The notes under the pieces: generated by a model
Database searches by the model: none
The model's input: only the letters and a program-made list of their open reading frames with translations
What the model was told of the DNA's origin: nothing
Made by a program: the position numbers and the translations under genes
From: an uncultured Eubacteriales bacterium
Lineage (GTDB): Bacteria > Bacillota > Clostridia > Oscillospirales > Oscillospiraceae
Length of the DNA stretch: 39,051 nt
Assembly: GCA_934567745.1 (NCBI GenBank)
Contig: CAKTJM010000002.1
Span: forward strand, 1-39,051
Reading direction: 5' to 3'
In this document: one piece after another, positions 14,918 to 21,668 of the stretch
Layout of the letters: every line of letters starts with the position of its first letter
Numbering within the stretch: the first letter of the stretch is position 1

Positions 14918-16072
14918 TCAGGCGCGCAGCTCTAGGAGCTTCTTCTTCAGCTCGCCCTCGATGGCGGTCAGCTCCTGCTCGGCCTGCTTGCGCTTCTGCG
15001 CGCCCTCGTTCTGGATGCGCATGACCTCGTCGAGGGATTCGACGAGCTGCTGGTTCGTGTGGCGCAGGGTCTCCAGATCCACGACGGAGCGCTCGGCCTC
15101 CTTCGCGGTCTCGATGGTGCCCATCTTGAGCATGTCGGCGTTCTTGCGCAGCAGCTCGTTGGTCATCTCCGTCACGGCGTTCTGCGCGGCGGTCGCCTGC
15201 CGTGCGTGCTCCAGACCGAGGGCCAGCACCATCTGGCTCTTCCACAGCGGGATGGTGTTGACCAGGCTGGACTGGATCTTCTCGATCATGACGGTGTCGT
15301 TGTTCTGCAACAGCCGCGTCTGCGGGCCCATCTGGATCGCGATCATGCGGGTCAGCTCCAGGTCGTGGACCTTCTTCTCGAAGCGGGTGCAGAGGTTCAC
15401 CAGGTCGTTGTACGCCTGGGCGTCCTCCTGGCTGCCGGTGGCCTTCGCCTTCTGCTCCAGCTCGGCCAGCTCCCCGGCGCGGACCTGCGCCAGACGGCGC
15501 TTGCCGGCCAGGATGTACATGGTCAGCTCCTTCTGGTACCGGGCGTTCAGCTCGAACATCTGGTCCAGGGTGGCCACGTCCTTCATGAGGGCGATCTGGT
15601 GCTTCTCCAGGCTCTCGGCGATCTTATCGACGTTCGTCTCGACCTTGGCGTAGTTGGCCTTCATGGCGGCCAGCTGGTCCTTCTTCTTCTGGAAGAGACC
15701 GGCCAGGCCCTTCTTCTTCTCCTCGCCCGCGTCGAGGGTCTGCAGCTCGCGGACCAGGCCCGCGAGGGTGTCGCCGATCTCGCCGAGGTCCTTGGTGCGG
15801 ATCTTCTCCAGCGTGCTCTCGGAGAAGTCGGAGACGTTCTTCTGCGCGGCCGCGCCGTACTGGAGCACGACGTTGCTGTCGGTGATGTCGATCTTCTGTG
15901 CGAAGTCCTCGACGGCCTTGCGCTCGGCCTCGGAGAGCTTCGCCTCGTCGAGGTCCGTCTCCGGCAGGTCCTGCGCGGCGGCCTGAGGGGCCTGCGGGGC
16001 CGCCGGAGCGGAGGCCTGCGCCGCGGCGGCGCCGGTGGGGTCGAGGGTGAGCTCGGGGATGAAGTCGTCCAT
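14918..16072 (-). CDS. TelA family (toxic anion resistance/YaaN-like) protein
   Basis: A 384-residue soluble, largely helical protein. An Ala/Pro/Gln-rich N-terminus (to about residue 35) leads into helices with DITDSNVVLQYGAAAQKNVS, DTLAGLVRELQTLD and QLAAMKANYAKVETNVDKIA. Further on come GPQTRLLQNNDTVMIEKIQS and TIPLWKSQMVLALGLEHARQ, both highly typical of TelA/YaaN. Family members are linked to tellurite, nisin and cell-wall-drug tolerance, but the mechanism is unclear. The C-terminus is charged coiled coil. AAAGGATCG precedes the ATG; the frame runs far upstream through the xpaC gene without meaning. It lies 35 bases after xpaC, as in the B. subtilis xpaC-yaaN pair. Confidence 0.9.
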   Translation of the reverse strand: MDDFIPELTLDPTGAAAAQASAPAAPQAPQAAAQDLPETDLDEAKLSEAERKAVEDFAQKIDITDSNVVLQYGAAAQKNVSDFSESTLEKIRTKDLGEIGDTLAGLVRELQTLDAGEEKKKGLAGLFQKKKDQLAAMKANYAKVETNVDKIAESLEKHQIALMKDVATLDQMFELNARYQKELTMYILAGKRRLAQVRAGELAELEQKAKATGSQEDAQAYNDLVNLCTRFEKKVHDLELTRMIAIQMGPQTRLLQNNDTVMIEKIQSSLVNTIPLWKSQMVLALGLEHARQATAAQNAVTEMTNELLRKNADMLKMGTIETAKEAERSVVDLETLRHTNQQLVESLDEVMRIQNEGAQKRKQAEQELTAIEGELKKKLLELRA

Positions 16073-16107
16073 AGCGATACGATCCTTTCTCTGTCGATGT
16101 GGGGCCG

Positions 16108-16836
16108 TCAGGACCCCATCTGCACGTCGCCCAGGCCCTCCTGAGCGAGCAGGTTCTCCATGACGGTGATGTCGGAGGAGATGTCCATGGCCTCGTCGCG
16201 GAAGAGCGCGTCGAGCTGCTTGTGGAAGGCGGCGACGATGGTGTCCATCATGGTCTCGATGCGGTCCATGGTCCCGTCGATGTTCTCCCCGGAGATGCCG
16301 ACCGCGCCCATGCGGTCGTAGGCGTTGAGGATCTTGAGCGTGGTGGGGAGGTAGTAGTTCATGAAGCGGCGGATCTGGGGGAGCTTCTCCGGATGCGCCA
16401 CGACGTGGTCGATGATCTTGGCGGTGGTCGTTTCCAGCTCGTCGATCTGGTGGGAGACGTCCTCGTCGGGGATGGCGTCGTTGAGACGGCGCATCTCGCC
16501 GAGGGCGCGGTCCTTCTCCTCGATGAGGGCGTCGAGCTTTTCGTCGCCGGTGGAGGGCTTCTCCTCCGGTTCGGCGGTCTTTTCCTCCGCCTTCGGCTCC
16601 TCCTTGGCGTCGTCGTCGGCGGCCGCGTCGGCGGCCCCCTCCGGCTGGGCGACGTCGGGGATCTCGTACTCGACGGTGGGCCAGATGCCCTTGGCGACGA
16701 TGAACGCCACCGCGGACAGGAGGATGACCGAGACGTAATCGGAGACCTGATAGAGCGAGTGGAGCAGGGTGAACGCCGCCCACACCACGGCGATGGCATA
16801 GATGGGGGCGACGGGGCGCTTCTTGAATCTCGCCAC
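16108..16836 (-). CDS. xpaC: XpaC-like membrane protein
   Basis: A 242-residue protein of the '5-bromo-4-chloroindolyl phosphate hydrolysis' (XpaC) family; its true activity is unknown. Two hydrophobic segments lie near residues 10-50. An Ala/Glu/Lys-rich linker (about 60-95) follows, then a helical domain with MRRLNDAIPD, LPQIRRFMNYYLPTTLKILN and MDTIVAAFHKQLDALF, which is the diagnostic part. The start is GTG, nine bases after AAAGGA; an ATG five bases upstream is in another frame. It heads an operon with the TelA-like and TPM-like genes, which suggests an envelope-stress or cell-surface role. Confidence 0.85.
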   Translation of the reverse strand: MARFKKRPVAPIYAIAVVWAAFTLLHSLYQVSDYVSVILLSAVAFIVAKGIWPTVEYEIPDVAQPEGAADAAADDDAKEEPKAEEKTAEPEEKPSTGDEKLDALIEEKDRALGEMRRLNDAIPDEDVSHQIDELETTTAKIIDHVVAHPEKLPQIRRFMNYYLPTTLKILNAYDRMGAVGISGENIDGTMDRIETMMDTIVAAFHKQLDALFRDEAMDISSDITVMENLLAQEGLGDVQMGS

Positions 16837-16904
16837 GGCATTCAGTCCTTTCGTGGCGCGGCCGGAGCGAGCGGGCCGCGCAGCGGATACGATACTATTA
16901 TAAT

Positions 16905-16933
16905 ATTGTACCGTTCGGGAGATGCGCTGTCAA
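16905..16933 (-). promoter_or_regulatory. Promoter of the xpaC-telA-TPM operon
   Basis: Minus strand TTGACA, 17-base spacer and TACAAT, about 65 bases upstream of the GTG start. Near consensus. Confidence 0.75.
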
Positions 16934-17030
16934 GGGACGAAGGGCTTCAGAAGATTACAGTTTCGTTACGATTCGACGGGACGGGGGCTGGAAGGGGATG
17001 GAAGGGCGGCGTTTCGATCCCATTTGTTTT

Positions 17031-17101
17031 CCGCACACTGCGTCGAGGGGAGCTGTTCCACCCGTGCGCCTGCGTGGCAGGGCACTCAGCGTCGTGTGCG
17101 G
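17031..17101. repeat. Inverted repeat block with CCGCACAC ends
   Basis: CCGCACACTGCGTC at one end and AGCGTCGTGTGCGG at the other frame 71 bases. The outer arms are the same as those of the block at 13461-13677, but no family-B unit lies inside. Probably a short relative or deletion form. The bases between 16934 and 17030 show nothing I recognise. Confidence 0.45.
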
Positions 17102-17143
17102 ACCCTCTACGTCCAGAGACAGCCCCCCCCCCCCGCGGAACAG

Positions 17144-17175
17144 GACCGCCCAGGACCCTGCGGTCCTGGGCGGTC
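17144..17175 (-). terminator. Probable terminator of htpG
   Basis: A perfect fourteen-pair stem, GACCGCCCAGGACC / GGTCCTGGGCGGTC, with a four-base loop, 26 bases after the htpG stop. There is no T run on either strand. A run of about twelve C residues follows at 17122-17134. Confidence 0.55.
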
Positions 17176-17201
17176 TCATCATCGTAGTATCATCCGTGAG
17201 C

Positions 17202-19115
17202 TCACTTCATCAGACTGCACACCAGCTCGGTGTAGTGCGCCGGATCGGCGATCGGGATGTCGGCCAGGATCAGCGCCTGGTCGTAGAGCACCTCGATGTA
17301 CGCCGCGGCCTTCTCCTTGTCGCCCGCGTCGAAGGCGGCGCACAGGCCGCGGAAGGCATCGGAGCCGGGGTTGAGCTCCAGCACCCGCTGGGCGCTCATC
17401 GGGAAGTCGCTGCGCATCTTGCGGAAGTACTTCTCCATCTCCAGCGACACGGGGCCCTCCGCCGTCAGGCAGACCGTCCCGCTGCGCAGGATCGTGGACA
17501 CGCGCACCTTCGACACCTTGTCGCCCAGGGTCTCCTTGGCGAAGTCGAGCATCTCCTTGTGCGTCTTCTCCGCCTCGGCGGCCTCGGCCTTCTCGGCGTC
17601 GGTCACGGGCAGGGCGTCCTCGCTGGAGACGGACACGAAGGGCTTGCCGTCGGCGTTCTCCAGCATCTGGAGCACGATCTCGTCCTCGTCCACCGTCAGG
17701 TACAGGACCTCATACCCGGCCTTGAGCACGCGCTCGGCCTGCGGCATCTTCGCGGCGTTCTCCACGGAGTCGGCGCAGACGTAGTAGATCTTCTCCTGCG
17801 AGGCGGGCATCCGCTCGACGTACTCCTTCAGGCTGGTGAGCTTGCCCTCCTTGGAGGACCAGAACAGCAGCAGGTCGCGGATCGCGTCGCGGTTCTGCCC
17901 GTAGGCGTTCATGAGGGAATACTTGAACTGCATCCCGAAATCCTTCCAGAAGCCCTCGTACTTCTCTCGGTCGTCCTTCATCAGCTTGAGCAGCTCGGCC
18001 TTGATCTTCTTCTCGATGCTGTTGGCGATCACGCGCAGCTGGCGGTCGTGCTGGAGCATCTCACGGGAGATGTTCAGGGACAGGTCAGGCGTGTCCACGA
18101 TGCCGCGCACGAAGCTGAAGTGGTCCGGCAGCAGGTCGGCGCACTTCTCCATGATCATGACGCCGGAGGAGTAGAGCTGCAGGCCCTTCTTGTACTCGGC
18201 GGAGTAGTAGTCCATCGGCACCTGGCCGGGCACGAACAGCAGGGCCTTGTACTCGAAGTTGCCCTCGGCCGCCACGGGGATCGTGCAGACGGGGTCCTTC
18301 CAGTCGTTGAACTTGCTCTTATAGAACTCGTCGTACTCCTCGGGCTTGACGGAGCCCTTCTGCCGCTGCCAGATGGGGACCTGGGAGTTGATGGTCTCCC
18401 ACTCCTTCACCTGCTCCCACTCGGGCTTGTAGTCGTCGCCCGCGTCCTCGGGCTTCGGCTTCTGGCGGCTGTGCTCCATCTCCATGCGGATGGGCCAGCG
18501 GATGTAGTCGGAGTACTTGCGGATCAGGGTGGCGATGTGGTTCGGGTCGAGGTACTCGTGATAGGTCTCGCCGTCCTTCTCGTCGGCCTTGAGGTGCATG
18601 ATGACGTCGGTGCCGACCTTCTCCTTGTGGCACGGCTCGATGGTGTAGCCGTCCACGCCCTCGGAGGTCCAGCAGAAGGCGTCCTCGGAGCCGTAGGCGC
18701 GGGAGATGACCTGCACCTTGTCCGCGACCATGAAGGCGGAGTAGAAGCCCACGCCGAACTGGCCGATGATGTCCAGCTCCGCGTCGTCGTCGGCCTCGGC
18801 CTCCTTCTTGAACTGGAGCGAGCCGCTCTTGGCGATGGTGCCGAGGTTGTTCTCCAGCTCCTCCTGGGTCATGCCGATGCCGTTGTCGGACACGGTCAGG
18901 GTCCCGGCGTCCTTGTCGGGGACGATGACGATGGAGAAGTCCTCACGGTCCATGCCGACCTTGTCGTCGGTCAGGGCGCGATAGGCCAGCTTGTCGATGG
19001 CGTCGCTGGCGTTGGAGACGATCTCGCGCAGGAAGATCTCGCGATGGGTGTAGATGGAGCCGATCATCAGCTCCATGAGCCGCTGGGATTCGGCCTTGAA
19101 CTGTTTCTTTTCCAT
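17202..19115 (-). CDS. htpG: Molecular chaperone HtpG (Hsp90)
   Basis: A 637-residue ATP-dependent chaperone. The GHKL ATPase motifs appear in order: IGSIYTHREIFLREIVSNAS with D following, VSDNGIGMTQEEL, and GQFGVGFYSAFMVADKV. The middle domain has GVVDSEDLPLNISRE in the variant form GIVDTPDLSLNISREMLQ, which includes the arginine that contacts ATP phosphate. The C-terminal dimerisation domain is present. Length is normal. GGGAGGC lies 13 bases before the ATG. A CIRCE operator overlaps its promoter region, so repression by HrcA is expected. In B. subtilis htpG is not under CIRCE, so this wiring differs from the model organism. Confidence 0.97.
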   Translation of the reverse strand: MEKKQFKAESQRLMELMIGSIYTHREIFLREIVSNASDAIDKLAYRALTDDKVGMDREDFSIVIVPDKDAGTLTVSDNGIGMTQEELENNLGTIAKSGSLQFKKEAEADDDAELDIIGQFGVGFYSAFMVADKVQVISRAYGSEDAFCWTSEGVDGYTIEPCHKEKVGTDVIMHLKADEKDGETYHEYLDPNHIATLIRKYSDYIRWPIRMEMEHSRQKPKPEDAGDDYKPEWEQVKEWETINSQVPIWQRQKGSVKPEEYDEFYKSKFNDWKDPVCTIPVAAEGNFEYKALLFVPGQVPMDYYSAEYKKGLQLYSSGVMIMEKCADLLPDHFSFVRGIVDTPDLSLNISREMLQHDRQLRVIANSIEKKIKAELLKLMKDDREKYEGFWKDFGMQFKYSLMNAYGQNRDAIRDLLLFWSSKEGKLTSLKEYVERMPASQEKIYYVCADSVENAAKMPQAERVLKAGYEVLYLTVDEDEIVLQMLENADGKPFVSVSSEDALPVTDAEKAEAAEAEKTHKEMLDFAKETLGDKVSKVRVSTILRSGTVCLTAEGPVSLEMEKYFRKMRSDFPMSAQRVLELNPGSDAFRGLCAAFDAGDKEKAAAYIEVLYDQALILADIPIADPAHYTELVCSLMK

Positions 19116-19149
19116 TTTATATGAAGCCTCCCTTGTCGGAAAAACATAG

Positions 19150-19175
19150 TTAGCACTCTCTGCTCTGAGTGCTAA
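19150..19175 (-). promoter_or_regulatory. CIRCE operator of htpG (8-base spacer)
   Basis: TTAGCACTC and GAGTGCTAA are exact CIRCE half-sites, bound by the heat-shock repressor HrcA. The usual spacer is nine bases; here I count eight (19159-19166). It lies just downstream of the -10, over the expected transcription start. A lone half-like AAGTGCTAA occurs at 19242-19250. Confidence 0.9.
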
Positions 19176-19178
19176 TAT

Positions 19179-19207
19179 ATTATGCCACGCTCCCGCAGAG
19201 AACGCAA
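19179..19207 (-). promoter_or_regulatory. Promoter of htpG
   Basis: Minus strand TTGCGT, 17-base spacer and CATAAT, directly upstream of the CIRCE. Confidence 0.65.
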
Positions 19208-19355
19208 GGGGTTTGGCGAGATTTTTTCACTTTTCTTTGGGAAGTGCTAAAAATAGGGCCGAAAGCCCCGCGCTCCGGGGGAAGATCCACCAGAGCGCGG
19301 GGCGGGCAGGGCGTAAAAATGGGCGCAAACGGGCAGGGAGGGGCCGCGCGGGCCG

Positions 19356-19448
19356 TCAGCTCCGCAGATATTTGATGCAGACGAGGATGCCCAGCACCAT
19401 CAGCACGATCCCAAGGATGCTGGATACGATGGAAAGCGCGAGGATCAT
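19356..19448 (-). CDS. Small single-span membrane peptide (30 aa)
   Basis: The reverse strand encodes MILALSIVSSILGIVLMVLG followed by ILVCIKYLRS and a stop. That is one hydrophobic helix of about 24 residues with a short positive tail (K, R), so the C-terminus should face the cytoplasm. AAAAAGGAGGTCAACGAC precedes the ATG, one of the best ribosome sites in the window. A near-consensus promoter lies about 50 bases upstream. These three signals together make it a real gene despite its size. I do not recognise a family. It could be a regulatory membrane peptide or a type I toxin; no antisense RNA was identified. The next gene upstream on this strand has a look-alike promoter. Confidence 0.7.
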   Translation of the reverse strand: MILALSIVSSILGIVLMVLGILVCIKYLRS

Positions 19449-19506
19449 GTCGTTGACCTCCTTTTTGGAAGATTGGAACGAGTGGGATCTCAGTTACCTC
19501 ACTTTG

Positions 19507-19534
19507 ATTATAATGCAGGACATATTTTTGTCAA
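19507..19534 (-). promoter_or_regulatory. Promoter of the 30-aa membrane peptide
   Basis: Minus strand TTGACA, 16-base spacer and TATAAT. The bases around the -35 (TTTTGTC-TT-GACAAAA, plus positions 19526-19541) form a perfect 7-2-7 inverted repeat that could be an operator. It closely resembles the promoter at 20205. Confidence 0.75.
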
Positions 19535-19602
19535 GACAAAAGTTTTTTCACAAAAAATGTATCGATATGGTCATGGTGGAGCGGCGCGTCGGGCACTTAG
19601 GG

Positions 19603-19643
19603 AAAAGAAAGTGGGGCCGTGGTCCCCAAAGAGACCACGGCCC
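19603..19643 (-). terminator. Terminator of the secreted-protein gene
   Basis: Minus strand GGGCCGTGGTC / GACCACGGCCC, eleven pairs with an eight-base loop, then a pyrimidine tail with TTTCTTTT. It isolates the secreted-protein transcript from the 30-aa gene downstream. Confidence 0.8.
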
Positions 19644-19677
19644 GTATCACACAGGGATATGACAGGGGAAAAGGAGG

Positions 19678-20133
19678 TCAGCTCAGTTCCTGGTCGGAGA
19701 CACGAACACGGATGGTACCGCTCTCGCTGCCTTCCCCATTATCGAAGCTGACATAGTGACGGACTGCGGTGGTGCTATAGGTCTGGGTCTTCTGGCCCCC
19801 GGCAGGGACAACGAATTCCTTGGTGATCGGGACCGGTCCGACGTTATGCGTGATCGTGACCGTCATGGATCTGTTGGACGTGTTCTGCACCCAAACACGG
19901 TAGTACTTGTAGGGTTGATCCCAGTAAAGGTTCGTGCTGGGGCGAATGGAAGAATCCAGGATAAGGTAATTGGCGCGAGCAGAATCGGGATCGGTTGTCT
20001 GGTCCGAGATCGAACCGCCGTTGGGCGTGATCTCATAGGTCGCGACTTTTGCGGGTGCGGCAAAGCACGAGATGCACAAGCACAGCGTGAGGACCAGTAA
20101 TGCAAAACACACAGATGAACGAATGATTCTCAT
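19678..20133 (-). CDS. Secreted protein with a domain shared with the neighbouring membrane protein
   Basis: A 151-residue exported protein. MRIIRSSVCFALLVLTLCLC then ISCFAAPA is a signal peptide, with cleavage likely after CFA or shortly beyond; CISC might be a weak lipobox. The mature part is Ser/Thr-rich and beta-rich. It carries YWDQPYKYYRVWVQNTSN, SMTVTITHNV, KEFVVPAGGQ and RHYVSFDNGEG. These motifs align with YTWDQPDYEGSYWVTVGNEG, DVTVAIHYGR, LHFTVPAGE and HRLTFHTASG in the DUF1700-like protein encoded 590 bases away on the other strand. I do not recognise the domain. AGAAAGGAGCAAGGAC precedes the ATG. Its GC content is visibly lower than that of its neighbours. Confidence 0.85.
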   Translation of the reverse strand: MRIIRSSVCFALLVLTLCLCISCFAAPAKVATYEITPNGGSISDQTTDPDSARANYLILDSSIRPSTNLYWDQPYKYYRVWVQNTSNRSMTVTITHNVGPVPITKEFVVPAGGQKTQTYSTTAVRHYVSFDNGEGSESGTIRVRVSDQELS

Positions 20134-20187
20134 GTCCTTGCTCCTTTCTGTTCAGTTTGACTTTTTGGTGGGCGAAAAACTTGTTTG

Positions 20188-20197
20188 CTCTCGAGAG
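20188..20197. promoter_or_regulatory. Palindrome at the transcription start of the secreted-protein gene
   Basis: CTCTCGAGAG, a perfect ten-base palindrome, lies immediately downstream of the -10 at 20205 on the minus strand. It is a candidate operator, for instance for the adjacent PadR-type regulator. Unproven. Confidence 0.35.
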
Positions 20198-20204
20198 TAT
20201 CTTC

Positions 20205-20232
20205 ATTATAGCACACGGCTTATTTTTGTCAA
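20205..20232 (-). promoter_or_regulatory. Promoter of the secreted-protein gene
   Basis: Minus strand TTGACA, 16-base spacer and TATAAT. The upstream context TTTGTTGTTGACAAAAATA parallels TTTTGTCTTGACAAAAATA at the promoter of the 30-aa peptide. Confidence 0.75.
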
Positions 20233-20258
20233 CAACAAATTTTTTACGAAGAAAAATA

Positions 20259-20287
20259 TTGACCGGAGGAGGTGTGCATGGTAAGAT
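20259..20287 (+). promoter_or_regulatory. Promoter of the PadR-HAAS operon
   Basis: TTGACC, 17-base spacer and TAAGAT. Transcription starts near 20294, downstream of an in-frame ATG at 20278. This supports the later start for the regulator gene. It is divergent from the promoter at 20205, with about 30 bases between the -35 boxes. Confidence 0.65.
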
Positions 20288-20337
20288 GGGATCAAGATCA
20301 CGAAGATAAGGATCAAAGACAAGAGGAGGCGAGCCTC

Positions 20338-20727
20338 ATGGGCAGACCGAAGGCCGATCCGGCCGGGCAGGAGCCGCGCGCGGACGGGTCGGTGATGGTG
20401 GACAACCTCAAGCGGGCGCTGACGGAGCTGCTGGTGCTCACGCTGTTCACCGAGCGGGACCGATACATCGGCGAACTGGCCCCGGCGCTGGAGCGGCGGA
20501 GCGGGGGCGCGCTGAACATCGTGTTCCCCTACGCGGCAATCTACCGGATGACCCAGGCGGGCCATCTGCGCGAGACGGAGAAGAGGACCGCGCCGGACGG
20601 CCGCCTGCGCCAGTATTACGGCGTGACGGAGGCCGGGCGTGCCCACCAGGCGGCGCTGCTGTCGCTCTGGCGGGGGTTCACGCGCGGCGCGGAGAGGATC
20701 CTGGACGGAGAGGAGGACCCAAGATGA
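20338..20727 (+). CDS. PadR family transcriptional regulator
   Basis: A 129-residue winged-helix protein. LTELLVLTLFTERDRYIGEL is the typical PadR opening helix, followed by GGALNIVFPYAAIYRMTQAG, which fits the recognition helix region, and by RQYYGVTEAGRAHQAALL, the wing and dimerisation start. The chosen ATG has AGAGGAGGCGAGCCTC before it. The frame is open to 20272, upstream of the predicted transcription start. PadR proteins repress genes for envelope stress or drug export. PadR plus a HAAS/DUF1700 membrane protein is a recurrent clostridial gene pair. Its stop overlaps the next start as ATGA. Confidence 0.88.
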   Translation: MGRPKADPAGQEPRADGSVMVDNLKRALTELLVLTLFTERDRYIGELAPALERRSGGALNIVFPYAAIYRMTQAGHLRETEKRTAPDGRLRQYYGVTEAGRAHQAALLSLWRGFTRGAERILDGEEDPR

Positions 20728-21383
20728 ACGAATACCTGACCGAGCTGCGCCGGGCCCTGCCGGGCGGCGCGAAGGAGCGGGAGGCCCTGCTGGCACGGTT
20801 CCGCGCGGCGATGGCCCCGCTGGAGGAGGAGATCGGCACGCCGGGCTACGACGACCTGGTCGCGGCCTTCGGCCCGCCGGAGGAGATGGCGAAGACGCTG
20901 ACGGCCTCGCCGGAGGGACAGGCGGACGTGGCCCGTGTGAAGCGGGCCGGGATGCGGCGGATCACCGTCCTCGTGGTCGCGGCGGTCTGCCTGCTGACCG
21001 CGGTGGTGAGCGCCCTGGTCCTCGTGCCGCTCTACTATCCAAAGGAGCAGCCGGGGGCCTACCTCACGAGAGACTACGACGTGCCGAGCTACCCGCTCAT
21101 CCAGCCCGGCCCGCTCTACCGCGCGGACGGGACGGACTACACCTGGGACCAGCCCGACTATGAGGGGAGCTACTGGGTCACGGTCGGCAACGAGGGGGAC
21201 GAGGACGTCACGGTCGCGATCCACTACGGCCGGACGGGCGTCCTGCACTTCACGGTCCCGGCGGGGGAGATCGGGACGCAGCTCGTGGACTGCGCGCGCC
21301 AGGGCGAGGGGCACCGCCTGACCTTCCACACGGCCAGCGGCCTGCTGGAGGGCCTGGTGGCCGTCGAGGCCCCGGCGCAGTAG
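20724..21383 (+). CDS. HAAS/DUF1700-like membrane protein with an extracellular domain
   Basis: A 219-residue protein. The N-terminal 70 residues, NEYLTELRRALPGG then YDDLVAAFGPPEEMAKTL, match the cytoplasmic HAAS/DUF1700 layout that normally accompanies PadR regulators. A membrane helix (about 78-102, ITVLVVAAVCLLTAVVSALV) follows. The outer domain of about 110 residues carries YTWDQPD, VTVAIHYGR, FTVPAGE and HRLTFHTASG, which I align to the secreted protein divergently encoded next door. It is translationally coupled to the PadR gene. The likely design is a membrane sensor linked to the regulator, with the outer domain shared with or competing with the secreted protein; that is inference. 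Confidence 0.8.
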   Translation: MNEYLTELRRALPGGAKEREALLARFRAAMAPLEEEIGTPGYDDLVAAFGPPEEMAKTLTASPEGQADVARVKRAGMRRITVLVVAAVCLLTAVVSALVLVPLYYPKEQPGAYLTRDYDVPSYPLIQPGPLYRADGTDYTWDQPDYEGSYWVTVGNEGDEDVTVAIHYGRTGVLHFTVPAGEIGTQLVDCARQGEGHRLTFHTASGLLEGLVAVEAPAQ

Positions 21384-21399
21384 ATGCAGTAGATAGTGT

Positions 21400-21435
21400 A
21401 ATGGCCCGGTCCGGCATATGCCGGACCGGGCCATT
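21400..21435. terminator. Perfect 36-base palindrome, terminator of the PadR-HAAS operon
   Basis: The segment is exactly self-complementary from AATGGCCCGG to CCGGGCCATT with its centre at CATATG. It lies 16 bases after the stop. Only a few T residues follow. It could also extrude as a cruciform or bind a dimeric protein. Confidence 0.7.
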
Positions 21436-21472
21436 TCGCATAAAAAACGACCGCCGTCCCGGAAAAACAGGC

Positions 21473-21501
21473 TCGACGATCGAGAAGGGTCGTGGTATAC
21501 T
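21473..21501 (+). promoter_or_regulatory. Promoter of the 27-aa ORF
   Basis: TCGACG, 17-base spacer and TATACT. It gives a leader of about 80 bases. Confidence 0.5.
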
Positions 21502-21561
21502 AAAAGGACCCGAAAGGGGCAGGAAGGCGCTGAAGTACAACGACAGGCGGTCTCGGCCATA

Positions 21562-21587
21562 TCCTCCGAAAGGAGGTGAGGCACATG
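21562..21587 (+). promoter_or_regulatory. Hairpin sequestering the Shine-Dalgarno of the 27-aa ORF
   Basis: TATCCTCC-GAAA-GGAGGTGA: CCTCC pairs with GGAGG across a GAAA tetraloop, so the exceptionally strong AAAGGAGGTGA site is buried in its own stem. The ATG follows after AGGCAC. This resembles translational switches such as RNA thermometers, though a five-pair stem is marginal. Confidence 0.55.
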
Positions 21588-21668
21588 CCAATCATCCTTA
21601 CGTTACATATCTTCGGATATACTGTAACCATCAGGATAAAGCATGGAAACCGCCACTCGCCCAAGTGA
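21585..21668 (+). CDS. Small protein of 27 aa, unknown function
   Basis: Encodes MPIILTLHIFGYTVTIRIKH and then GNRHSPK. The first 18 residues alternate hydrophobic and polar, as in a beta hairpin or amphipathic strand; the tail is basic. The ribosome site AAAGGAGGTGA is about as strong as possible, and a promoter lies 85 bases upstream, so translation is likely. The stop codon lies within a strong stem, GGAAACCG/CGGTTTCC (21645-21676), that could end or stabilise the transcript. I cannot place it in a family with certainty. It stands alone between the PadR operon and rpe. Its codon use and composition are much less GC-rich than those of the neighbours. Confidence 0.6.
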   Translation: MPIILTLHIFGYTVTIRIKHGNRHSPK

